From assembly GCA_030403585.1 (NCBI GenBank), contig JAUEPE010000006.1:1-64000 (forward strand): a stretch of 64,000 nt of DNA. The letters run 5' to 3'. Under the pieces are notes generated by a model. The model saw only the letters and a list, made by a program, of their open reading frames with translations, had not been told where the DNA came from and did no database searches. Shown here piece by piece: positions 16,368-24,109 of this stretch. Numbering within the stretch: position 1 is the stretch's first letter; each line of letters begins with the position of its first letter. This DNA is from Frankia sp. RB7 (GTDB lineage: Bacteria; Pseudomonadota; Alphaproteobacteria; Rhizobiales; Xanthobacteraceae). Both the position numbers and the translations under genes were made by a program.

Positions 16368-17189
16368 CTACCGCTTATTCCAATCGACAATCCGGCTCGT
16401 GTCGCCGTCGAACTCATTGCTGCAGAACGCGCCGCCCTGATAGTGGTCGCCGACCGGATCCGGCTTCAGCTTGGCCTGCTCGGCCACGGCGTGCGCCACA
16501 TGATCCTCGGAGCGGCCGGTGGGGCGGTAGCCGAATTCGTAGGCGCGGTGGTTGTCCCACCAGGCGCGCTCGTTCAGGGAGACACCGTAAAACACCTCGA
16601 AATGAATGTCGGGATGCTCGAGCCCGATCTGGCAGAGCTGCACCAGGTCTTCGGGCTTCAACCAGATCGAGATCCGGCGAAGGTCCAGCGGCACGTCACC
16701 GAAATTGCCGATGCGGAGGCAGGTCACTTTCAAGCCGTGCTTGTCGGCATAGAGCGCGCCGACGGCTTCGCCGAACACCTTGCTGACGCCGTAGCGACCG
16801 TCCGGGCGTACCGTGACGTCGGTGTCGATCCTGCGGTGGCGCGGATAGAATCCGACGGCATGGTTCGAGGACGCGAACACCACGCGCTTGACGCCCTTGC
16901 GATACGCGGCCTCGAACAGATTGTAGCCGCCGATGATGTTGGCCTGGAGGATGTCGTCCCAGGGACCTTCGACCGAATAGCCGCCGAAATGGATGATGCC
17001 GTCGACGCCCTCGCAGATGGCCTCGACTTGCGCGAGGTCGGACAGGTCGGCCGCCTTGAACTGCTCGTTCGCCCCGAGATCGGCGGGCGGCCGGATGTCA
17101 GAAAGCAGCAGGTCCGGATAGATCGGCGGCAGCAATTTCCGCAGGCGCGTTCCGATCCCGCCCGAAGCTCCCGTCATCAAGATGCGCAT
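16368..17189 (-). CDS. NAD-dependent epimerase/dehydratase, uronate-dehydrogenase-like
   Basis: Extended short-chain dehydrogenase of 273 aa. It opens MRILMTGASGGIGTRLRK with the GxxGxxG dinucleotide motif, has the NAD-specific DIRPP after strand 2, the catalytic SSNHAVGFY and the YGVSK pair (Tyr and Lys spaced by three). The SSNHAVGFY and YGVSKVFGE wording is that of uronate dehydrogenase, which oxidises glucuronate or galacturonate to the aldaro-lactone. The start ATG at 17189 is preferred over an upstream one at 17225. It is divergent from an SMP-30 lactonase, which would open such a lactone. A generic sugar epimerase is the alternative. Confidence 0.75.
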   Translation of the reverse strand: MRILMTGASGGIGTRLRKLLPPIYPDLLLSDIRPPADLGANEQFKAADLSDLAQVEAICEGVDGIIHFGGYSVEGPWDDILQANIIGGYNLFEAAYRKGVKRVVFASSNHAVGFYPRHRRIDTDVTVRPDGRYGVSKVFGEAVGALYADKHGLKVTCLRIGNFGDVPLDLRRISIWLKPEDLVQLCQIGLEHPDIHFEVFYGVSLNERAWWDNHRAYEFGYRPTGRSEDHVAHAVAEQAKLKPDPVGDHYQGGAFCSNEFDGDTSRIVDWNKR

Positions 17190-17241
17190 GTCATTCCTCG
17201 TCTTTGGCGACAGATTTGCCGTCACGTGTCTCTAATGATAG

Positions 17242-17254
17242 CTGGATTGTCCAG
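17242..17254. promoter_or_regulatory. CTGGA-TTG-TCCAG dyad between divergent genes
   Basis: Perfect 5-bp dyad with a 3-bp spacer, 24 bases upstream of the lactonase start and 52 upstream of the dehydrogenase start. It contains ATTGTC, the word shared by the presumed GntR sites at 14723 and 14745. Confidence 0.35.
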
Positions 17255-17278
17255 AGGGAACGAAACGAGAGAACCGAC

Positions 17279-18256
17279 ATGAATGAGGCATCGTCCCACA
17301 CCCAGGAGCGGTCAGGCTGGCGGCCGGCGAGCTACTATCCCGATCCGGCCATTCACGCGCTCGACCCCCGCTTCGAAAAATACTGGTTGAAATTGTCGGC
17401 CGTCGAGCGGCTGGCGACCGGCCTGCGCTGGGCCGAGGGGCCGGTGTGGTTCGGCGACGGGCGGTATCTGCTCTGCAGCGACATCCCGAACCAGCGCATC
17501 ATCAAATGGGAGGAAGAGACCGGCGCCGTGTCGGTATTCCGAAAGCCCTCCAATTTCGCCAACGGCAACACCAGGGATCGCCGGGGCCGGCTGGTCACCT
17601 GCGAGCACGGCGGCCGTCGCGTGACCCGCACCGAATATGACGGCGAGATCACGGTGCTGATGGATTCATTCAACGGCAAGCGGCTGAACTCGCCGAACGA
17701 CATCGTGGTCAAGTCCGACGGGTCGATCTGGTTCACCGATCCCACCTTCGGCCTGCTCGGCAATTACGAGGGCTACAAGGCGGAGCCGGAGATCGATCCA
17801 AATGTGTACCGGCTCGATCCGGTGACCCGCAAGGCGACCGTCGTCGCCGAAGGCGTGCTTGGGCCGAACGGACTGTGCTTCTCGCCGGACGAGAAGATTC
17901 TCTATGTCGTCGAATCCCGCGGCGTGCCTAACCGAAAAATTCTCGCTTATGACGTCTCGGCCGATGGCACCACGATCTCCAACAAGCGTGTGCACATCGA
18001 CGCGGGTCCGGGCACGCCGGACGGCATGCGCTGCGACATCGACGGCAATCTCTGGTGCGGCTGGGGTATGGGCGATCCCGAGCTCGACGGCGTCGTGGTG
18101 TTCGCGCCCGACGGCGTCATGATCGGCCGCATTGCGCTGCCCGAGCGCTGCGCCAATCTCTGTTTCGGCGGCGTCAAGCGCAATCGGCTGTTCATGGCGG
18201 CGAGCCAGTCAATCTACGCGCTGTATGTGAACACGCAGGGCGCGGTGGGCGGCTAG
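17279..18256 (+). CDS. SMP-30/gluconolactonase family protein
   Basis: Six-bladed beta-propeller lactonase of 325 aa. Metal-site segments are visible: the Glu in LRWAEGPVWFGDGRYLLCSDI, the Asn in LNSPNDIVVKSDGSIWFTDPTFG and the Asp in GTPDGMRCDIDGNLWCGW. These match gluconolactonases that hydrolyse aldono-lactones with a divalent cation. The start is ATG at 17279, 90 bases from the divergent uronate-dehydrogenase-like gene. Together they would form the oxidation and ring-opening steps of a uronate or aldose pathway. No signal peptide is evident, so it is probably cytoplasmic. Confidence 0.85.
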   Translation: MNEASSHTQERSGWRPASYYPDPAIHALDPRFEKYWLKLSAVERLATGLRWAEGPVWFGDGRYLLCSDIPNQRIIKWEEETGAVSVFRKPSNFANGNTRDRRGRLVTCEHGGRRVTRTEYDGEITVLMDSFNGKRLNSPNDIVVKSDGSIWFTDPTFGLLGNYEGYKAEPEIDPNVYRLDPVTRKATVVAEGVLGPNGLCFSPDEKILYVVESRGVPNRKILAYDVSADGTTISNKRVHIDAGPGTPDGMRCDIDGNLWCGWGMGDPELDGVVVFAPDGVMIGRIALPERCANLCFGGVKRNRLFMAASQSIYALYVNTQGAVGG

Positions 18257-18272
18257 TCGCTCCGCACTCCCC

Positions 18273-18360
18273 CGTCATTGCGAGGAGCTCTTGCGACGAA
18301 GTAATCCAGACTGCCGCCGCGGATAGATTCTGGATTGCTTCGCTTCGCTCGCAATGACGG
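18273..18360. repeat. Family A interspersed palindromic repeat, copy 3
   Basis: An 88-bp element from CGTCATTGCGAGGAGCTCTT to GCTCGCAATGACGG, lying between the convergent lactonase and aldehyde dehydrogenase genes. Confidence 0.9.
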
Positions 18361-18381
18361 TGAAGGTAGCTTCGCTCGCCA

Positions 18382-18425
18382 TGACAACAAAACAAAAACG
18401 CCGGAGCGGTTTCCCGCTCCGGCGT
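18382..18425 (-). terminator. Intrinsic terminator of the aldehyde dehydrogenase gene
   Basis: On the minus strand ACGCCGGAGCGG and CCGCTCCGGCGT form a perfect 12-bp stem with a 4-nt loop, then TTTTTGTTTTGTTGT. It is 23 bases beyond the stop of the dehydrogenase gene. Confidence 0.85.
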
Positions 18426-18447
18426 CATGTCGTTCAGGCGCTAAAAC

Positions 18448-19878
18448 TTACGCCGCGTTGAAGCCCGCAACCGCCTTCACTTCGAGGAAGTCCTCAAGGC
18501 CGTACTTGCCCCACTCGCGACCGTTGCCCGACTGCTTGTAGCCGCCGAACGGCGCGGTGCGGTCGTTGGGCACGCCCTGGAGGTTGACGTTGCCGGCGCG
18601 GATCTGGCGGCCGACGCGCTTGGCGTTCTCGACCGTGTCGGCCGTGACGTAGCCAGCAAGACCATAGGGCGTGTCGTTGGCGATGTGCACGGCCTCGGCT
18701 TCGTCCTTGGCGCCGATGATGGTCAGCACCGGTCCGAAGATTTCTTCACGAGCGATCGTCATGTCGGGGGTGACGTCGGCGAAGATGGTCGGGCGAACGT
18801 AGAAGCCCTTGTTGACGCCTTCGGGCAGGCCCGGGCCGCCGGCGACGAGCGTTGCGCCCTCGTCGATGCCCTTCTTGATGAGACCCTGGATCTTGTCCCA
18901 CTGGCCGCGATTGACGACTGGACCGATGGTGGTGCCTTCGGCGCGCGGATCGCCCGCCTTGGTCTTGTCGGCGACAGCCTTCGCGATCGCAGCGACTTCC
19001 TTCATCTTCGACAGCGGCACGATCATGCGCGAGGGCGCGTTGCAGGACTGGCCGGAGTTGTTGAACATGTGCATCACGCCGCCGGTCACCGCCTTCTGCA
19101 GGTCGGCACCTTCGAGGATGACGTTCGGCGACTTGCCGCCGAGCTCCTGGCTGACGCGTTTCACGGTCGGAGCGGCGCGCTTCGCAACGTCGATGCCGGC
19201 GCGGGTCGAGCCGGTGAAGGAGATCATGTCGATGTCGGGGTGCTCGCTCATGGCGGCACCGACCTCGGGGCCGAGGCCGTTGACGAGGTTGAACACACCC
19301 TTCGGCACGCCGGCTTCATGGAGGATTTCCGCGAAGATCAGCGCCGAGGTCGGGGTAAATTCCGACGGCTTCAGGATCATGGTGCAGCCGGCGGCGAGCG
19401 CGGGCGCGACCTTGCAGGCGATCTGGTTGAGCGGCCAGTTCCAGGGCGTGATCATACCGACCACACCTACCGGCTCGCGCAGCACCATGGCGGTGCCGAT
19501 CGGCTCCTCGAAATGATAGTTCTTGAGCACGTCGAGCGTGGTCATGAGATGGCCGAGGCCGGCGCCAGCCTGGAGCTTTTCGGCCATCGGCAGCGGCGCG
19601 CCCATTTCGTCGGAGACGGCGGCGCCGATCTCCTTGAGACGGCCCTTGTAGACCTCAATGACTTTGGTGAGCAGCGCGACGCGCTCGTCACGGCTGGTCT
19701 GGGAGAACGTCGCAAAGGCGCGCTTGGCGGCGGCCACGGCCTTGTCCACGTCGGCCTTGGAGCCCAGCGCAACCTCGTACATCGCCTCTTCCGTCGCCGG
19801 ATTGACGACCGGGGTAGACTTCTTGACGGCGGGATCGACCCAGGCGCCGTCGATGTAGAACTGCAAGCGATTGACCAT
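18448..19878 (-). CDS. Aldehyde dehydrogenase family protein
   Basis: NAD(P)-dependent aldehyde dehydrogenase of 476 aa. The catalytic Cys is in NNSGQSCNAPSRM, the general base Glu in SQELGGKSPNVI, the Asn in ITPWNWPLNQI and the cofactor loop in SFTGSTRAGIDVAK. The start is ATG at 19878 with AAGAGG upstream; longer frames lack family similarity. It lies at the end of the sugar-acid region, so a semialdehyde from uronate or pentonate breakdown (for example 2-ketoglutarate semialdehyde) is a reasonable guess. Broad aliphatic or betaine-type aldehydes cannot be excluded. It has its own strong terminator. Confidence 0.9.
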   Translation of the reverse strand: MVNRLQFYIDGAWVDPAVKKSTPVVNPATEEAMYEVALGSKADVDKAVAAAKRAFATFSQTSRDERVALLTKVIEVYKGRLKEIGAAVSDEMGAPLPMAEKLQAGAGLGHLMTTLDVLKNYHFEEPIGTAMVLREPVGVVGMITPWNWPLNQIACKVAPALAAGCTMILKPSEFTPTSALIFAEILHEAGVPKGVFNLVNGLGPEVGAAMSEHPDIDMISFTGSTRAGIDVAKRAAPTVKRVSQELGGKSPNVILEGADLQKAVTGGVMHMFNNSGQSCNAPSRMIVPLSKMKEVAAIAKAVADKTKAGDPRAEGTTIGPVVNRGQWDKIQGLIKKGIDEGATLVAGGPGLPEGVNKGFYVRPTIFADVTPDMTIAREEIFGPVLTIIGAKDEAEAVHIANDTPYGLAGYVTADTVENAKRVGRQIRAGNVNLQGVPNDRTAPFGGYKQSGNGREWGKYGLEDFLEVKAVAGFNAA

Positions 19879-20070
19879 CGTTAACCTCTTCTTGGGGGCA
19901 TGGTGGGGGCGTTTCGGCAGGCATCCTTGCACGAAAGCGCCAGCAATTGAACCCGCCATATGCGGGGCCAGCGTTGCGGCGGACGGAGGTTATATGAGCC
20001 GATGGCGTAAACGTGGCAAGGTGCCACGGTCGTCATTCCGGGGCGCGCATTATCGCCCAGGTTGCCCCGA

Positions 20071-22434
20071 CTACACCGCCATCTTGCGATGGACGATCGG
20101 CGCGCCGGTGGTGAGGCTTTCCGCCGCATCGATGATCGCATTCGCGTCGATGCCGTAGTGCCGATAGAGGTCCGCAATGGTACCGGTCTGGCCGAACTGC
20201 TCGACGCCGAGCGCCTCGACGCGATGGCCACGGACGCTGCCGAGCCAGCCGAGCGTAGCCGGATGGCCGTCGATCACAGTCACGATGCCGCAGTCGCGCG
20301 GCAGCGGCGCTAACAACTTTTCGATATGGCTGAGATGCTGCACGCCGCGTCGATCACGACGCAATTTTCGCGCGGCAGTCCAGCCTGCATGCAGGCGATC
20401 CGCCGAGGTGATCGCGAGCAGGCCAATGTCGCGCCGGCTCTCGCCGATGAAGCCGGTCGCCTCGATCGCCTCCGGCGCCACCGCGCCGGTATAGGCGATC
20501 ACGAGTTCGGCATTGGGACCCGGCTTGCGCAGCCAATAGGCGCCGTCGGTGATGCCCTGCTGCAGATCCGGCGTCATGATCCGCTGCGCCTGCTCGATCG
20601 AGCGCGTCGACAGCCGCAAATAGACCGAACCGCCCTCGCCGGGATCGCGCTGCATGTGCTCAAAACCCCAGCCCATGATCACGGCAAGCTCGTCGACAAA
20701 GGCCGGCTCGAACGAGGCGAGCCCGTCCTGCGCCATGCCGATCAGCGGCGTCGCAATCGACTGATGCGCACCGCCTTCGGGCGCCAGCGTGATGCCTGAC
20801 GGCGTCGCCGCCACCATGAAGCGCGCATCCTGGTAGCAGGCGTAATTCAGCGCATCGAGGCCACGCTCGATGAAGGGATCGTAGAGCGTGCCGACCGGCA
20901 GCAGCCGCGCGCCGTTGATCTGGTGCGACAGGCCGAGCGCCGAGAGCATGATGAACAGGTTCATCTCGGCGATGCCGAGCTCGAGATGCTGGCCCTTGGG
21001 CGAGAAGTCCCAGTTGAAGGTCGATGGAATTTTCTCACTGCGGAATAAATCCGCCTTCTCGCCGCGCGCGAACAGGCCGCGCCGGTTCACCCACGGGCCA
21101 AGGTTGGTCGAGACCGTGACGTCGGGCGAGGTCGTGACGATGCGCTGGGCCAGTTCGCTGTCGCCACGCGCGATCTCGTTCAGCACGAGGCCAAAGCCCT
21201 GTTGCGTCGACATCTGCGCCGCCGGCTTGAACGCGAGCTGCTGCGGCACCTCGACGACGGGCGCGGTCAGTCGACGGCCGTCCTTGTTGAACGGCACGCG
21301 CGCGAGGAATGCGTCGAGCTCGGCAGCATCCTGCGCGAGGCCTTCGTACTTGTCCCATTCGTGGCCGGGACGGATGTTCTGGCTCTCGCGATATTTCTCC
21401 ATCTGCGCGACCGTCATCAGGCCGGCATGATTGTCCTTGTGGCCCTGGAACGGCAGGCCGACGCCCTTGATGGTGTAGGCGATGAAGCAGACCGGACGAT
21501 CGTGATCGATGGACTCGAACGCCTCCAGCACGCTCGCCATATCGTGGCCGCCGAGGTTCGACATCAGCGCCAACAGCTCCTCGTCGCTGCGCTTGTCGAT
21601 CAGTTTCGTGATCGGCCCCTGGTCGCCGATCTCGTCGTGCAAATGCTTGCGGAACGCAGCGCCGCCCTGGAAGCACAGCGCCGCGTAAAGCGCGTTAGGG
21701 CAATTGTCGATCCAGCGCTTCAGCGCTTCGCCGCCGGGCTCGGCAAAAGATTCGCGCATCAGGCGGCCGTATTTCACGATCACCACGTCCCAGCCGAAAT
21801 TGCGGAACATGGTCTCGAACTTTTCCCAGAGCCCTTCGCGCACGACGGCATCGAGCGACTGGCGGTTGTAGTCGACCACCCACCAGGTGTTGCGCAGGCC
21901 GTGTTTCCAGCCTTCGGCAAGGGCTTCGAAGATGTTGCCCTCGTCCATCTCGGCGTCGCCGACCAGCGCGATCATCCGCCCTTCGCGGCGATCCTTCATC
22001 CAGCCATGCGCCTTGACGTAATCCTGCACCAGCGAGGCGAACAGCGTCTGCGCGACGCCGAGGCCGACCGAGCCGGTGGAGAAATCGACGTCGTCGACGT
22101 CCTTGGTGCGCGACGGATAGGACTGCGCACCCTTGAACCCGCGGAAATTCTCCAGCTTCTCGCGGCTCTGCCGGCCGAACAGATACTGGATGGCATGGAA
22201 CACCGGGCTCGCATGCGGCTTCACCGCGACGCGGTCCTCAGGCCGCAACACGCTAAAGTACAGCGCCGACATGATGGTGGCGAGCGAGGCCGAGGAGGCC
22301 TGGTGGCCGCCGACCTTCAGTCCGTCCGTGTTCGACCGGACATGGTTGGCGTGGTGGATGGTCCAGGACGACAGCCACAGCGCCTTGCGGGCGAGTGCAG
22401 TCAACGTGTCGAGACGGGCGGAATCAACGGGCAT
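20071..22434 (-). CDS. Homodimeric pyruvate-dehydrogenase-E1-like (AceE/MdeB/transketolase-type) protein
   Basis: Thiamine-diphosphate enzyme of 787 aa. Landmarks are the substrate-side histidines in HHANHVRSNTDGLKVGGHQASSAS near the N terminus, the TPP motif GDAEMDEGNIFEALAEGWKHGLRNTWWVVDYN, the Glu region HLELGIAEMNLF, and a transketolase C-terminal domain. It is a single chain like AceE rather than alpha/beta E1, but shorter than the 885-aa E. coli AceE. No E2 or E3 gene is nearby. The Lrp regulator is divergent 134 bp away, an arrangement like Pseudomonas putida mdeR-mdeB, where MdeB acts on 2-oxobutyrate from methionine. The ATG at 22434 is preferred because a longer frame would run across the promoter region. 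The oxo-acid substrate is not proven. Confidence 0.8.
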   Translation of the reverse strand: MPVDSARLDTLTALARKALWLSSWTIHHANHVRSNTDGLKVGGHQASSASLATIMSALYFSVLRPEDRVAVKPHASPVFHAIQYLFGRQSREKLENFRGFKGAQSYPSRTKDVDDVDFSTGSVGLGVAQTLFASLVQDYVKAHGWMKDRREGRMIALVGDAEMDEGNIFEALAEGWKHGLRNTWWVVDYNRQSLDAVVREGLWEKFETMFRNFGWDVVIVKYGRLMRESFAEPGGEALKRWIDNCPNALYAALCFQGGAAFRKHLHDEIGDQGPITKLIDKRSDEELLALMSNLGGHDMASVLEAFESIDHDRPVCFIAYTIKGVGLPFQGHKDNHAGLMTVAQMEKYRESQNIRPGHEWDKYEGLAQDAAELDAFLARVPFNKDGRRLTAPVVEVPQQLAFKPAAQMSTQQGFGLVLNEIARGDSELAQRIVTTSPDVTVSTNLGPWVNRRGLFARGEKADLFRSEKIPSTFNWDFSPKGQHLELGIAEMNLFIMLSALGLSHQINGARLLPVGTLYDPFIERGLDALNYACYQDARFMVAATPSGITLAPEGGAHQSIATPLIGMAQDGLASFEPAFVDELAVIMGWGFEHMQRDPGEGGSVYLRLSTRSIEQAQRIMTPDLQQGITDGAYWLRKPGPNAELVIAYTGAVAPEAIEATGFIGESRRDIGLLAITSADRLHAGWTAARKLRRDRRGVQHLSHIEKLLAPLPRDCGIVTVIDGHPATLGWLGSVRGHRVEALGVEQFGQTGTIADLYRHYGIDANAIIDAAESLTTGAPIVHRKMAV

Positions 22435-22514
22435 GGCAATGCTCCCGGGAAACAGGTCAACCGATGATACGCCTGCGGGCGGCGCCAGATTTCTCAATTT
22501 TTCGCGCCATACCA

Positions 22515-22525
22515 CCAAATATTGG
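22515..22525. promoter_or_regulatory. CCAAATATTGG dyad, candidate Lrp-type operator
   Basis: An 11-bp palindrome in an AT-rich patch of an otherwise GC-rich gap, followed by a partial repeat ATTTTACCAATG. It lies midway between the E1-like gene and the divergent Lrp-family gene, where auto- and target regulation would meet. Confidence 0.4.
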
Positions 22526-22568
22526 GATATTTTACCAATGCAGCTAGCCAAAGACAGGTTTCATCCCA

Positions 22569-23030
22569 ATGCCCGAGCTCGACGCCATCGACCGAAAAAT
22601 CCTCAGTTCTCTCCAGACCGACAGCCGGCTGACCATGCAGGAGCTCGCCGACAAGGTCGGGCTCTCGGTCTCGCCTTGCCATCGCAGGGTCAAGCTCTTG
22701 GAGGAACGCGGCGTCATCTCACGCTACATCGCGACCGTGGACCAGAAGGCGCTGGGCCTGCATGTCAGCGTGTTCATTTCGATCAAGCTGGCGCGGCAGA
22801 AGGAGGAGGATCTGAATCGTTTCGCCCGCGCGATCTCGAAATGGGACGAAGTGCTGGAATGCTATCTGATGACCGGCAACCGCGACTATCTGCTTCGCGT
22901 GGTGGCGGCCGACCTCGCCTCCTACGAGACCTTCCTCAAGACCAAGCTGACCCGGCTCGACGGCATCGCCTCGATCGAGTCGAGCTTTGCGCTCAGCCAG
23001 GTGAAATATTCGATCGCGCTGCCGGTCTGA
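22569..23030 (+). CDS. Lrp/AsnC family transcriptional regulator
   Basis: A 153-residue feast/famine regulator. The N-terminal helix-turn-helix is LDAIDRKILSSLQTDSRLTMQELADKVGLSVSPCHRRVKLLEERGVI, typical word for word of the family. The C-terminal RAM domain with the YLMTGNRDYLLRVVAADLASYETF amino-acid-sensing face follows. It is divergent from the AceE-like E1 gene and probably activates it in response to an amino acid. In P. putida the equivalent MdeR responds to methionine. Confidence 0.9.
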   Translation: MPELDAIDRKILSSLQTDSRLTMQELADKVGLSVSPCHRRVKLLEERGVISRYIATVDQKALGLHVSVFISIKLARQKEEDLNRFARAISKWDEVLECYLMTGNRDYLLRVVAADLASYETFLKTKLTRLDGIASIESSFALSQVKYSIALPV

Positions 23031-23137
23031 CGGCCCGCCGGGCTATTTCGGAAGCGCCCGGGCGCCGGTGTCACATGGACGCAACAAACCCCGTCGATGG
23101 TCGTGGGCGACAGGCATCTGAGCCGAGAGAAGGACCC

Positions 23138-24058
23138 ATGACCGCATCCGACCGCACCCCTGAAATGGCCAAACGCGAGCGCATTATCCGGGAAATGACC
23201 GACGATCTCGACGAAGAGCTGGAGCTCGAGCTCGACGACTCCAGGTTCGACGAACTGCTGGACGAGACCGACGCACTCCACCCGACGGTCGACCGAAGGC
23301 TCTATTTCCGGGAGCTGCTCCGCCTCCAGGGCGAGCTGGTCAAGCTGCAGGACTGGGTGCAGGGTGAGAAGAAGAAGGTCGTGGTGCTGTTCGAAGGCCG
23401 CGACTCCGCCGGCAAGGGCGGCGTCATCAAGCGGATCACCCAGCGCCTCAATCCGCGTATCTGCCGCGTCGCCGCGCTTCCGGCGCCGAGCGAGCGCGAG
23501 CGCACGCAATGGTATTTCCAGCGCTACGTCTCGCATCTGCCCGCGGGCGGCGAGATGGTGCTGTTCGACCGCAGCTGGTACAACCGCGCCGGCGTCGAGC
23601 GCGTGATGGGCTTCTGCACCGACGACCAATATCAGGAGTTCTTCAAGACGGTGCCGGAGTTCGAACGGATGCTGATCCGCTCCGGCATCATCCTCGTCAA
23701 ATACTGGTTCTCCATCACTGACGACGAGCAGCAGTTCCGCTTCACCATGCGCATCAAGGATCCCCTCAAGCAGTGGAAGCTGAGCCCGATGGACGTCGAG
23801 GCCCGCAGCCGCTGGGAAGCCTACACCAAGGCCAAGGAGACGATGCTGGAGCATACGCACCTGCCGGACTCGCCGTGGTGGATCGTCGATGCCGTGGACA
23901 AGAAGCGTGCAAGACTCAACTGCATCGCGCATCTTCTGAGCCAGATCCCCTATCAGGAGGTCGGCCACACCCCAGTGGTGCTGCCGCCGCGCGTGCGCAA
24001 TCCCGACTATCACCGCGGTCCGATCCCGCCGGAGATGTACGTACCTTCGACATACTGA
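23138..24058 (+). CDS. ppk2: Polyphosphate kinase 2
   Basis: Class I PPK2 of 306 aa that transfers phosphate between polyphosphate and nucleoside diphosphates. Walker A is in VLFEGRDSAGKGGVIKRI, Walker B in VLFDRSWYNRAGVERVMGF, and the lid region is SRWEAYTKAKETMLEHTHLPDSPWWIV followed by DKKRARLN. The N terminus carries an acidic stretch (DDLDEELELELDDS). The ATG at 23138 follows AGAGAAGGA; a much longer open frame upstream only runs through the lrp gene. It is followed 51 bp downstream by a TAXI binding-protein gene on the same strand. Confidence 0.93.
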   Translation: MTASDRTPEMAKRERIIREMTDDLDEELELELDDSRFDELLDETDALHPTVDRRLYFRELLRLQGELVKLQDWVQGEKKKVVVLFEGRDSAGKGGVIKRITQRLNPRICRVAALPAPSERERTQWYFQRYVSHLPAGGEMVLFDRSWYNRAGVERVMGFCTDDQYQEFFKTVPEFERMLIRSGIILVKYWFSITDDEQQFRFTMRIKDPLKQWKLSPMDVEARSRWEAYTKAKETMLEHTHLPDSPWWIVDAVDKKRARLNCIAHLLSQIPYQEVGHTPVVLPPRVRNPDYHRGPIPPEMYVPSTY

Positions 24059-24109
24059 CGGTAGCCACCGCGTTGACCGGCGGGCCAGCTTGCCGACGAG
24101 GAAAGCGAG

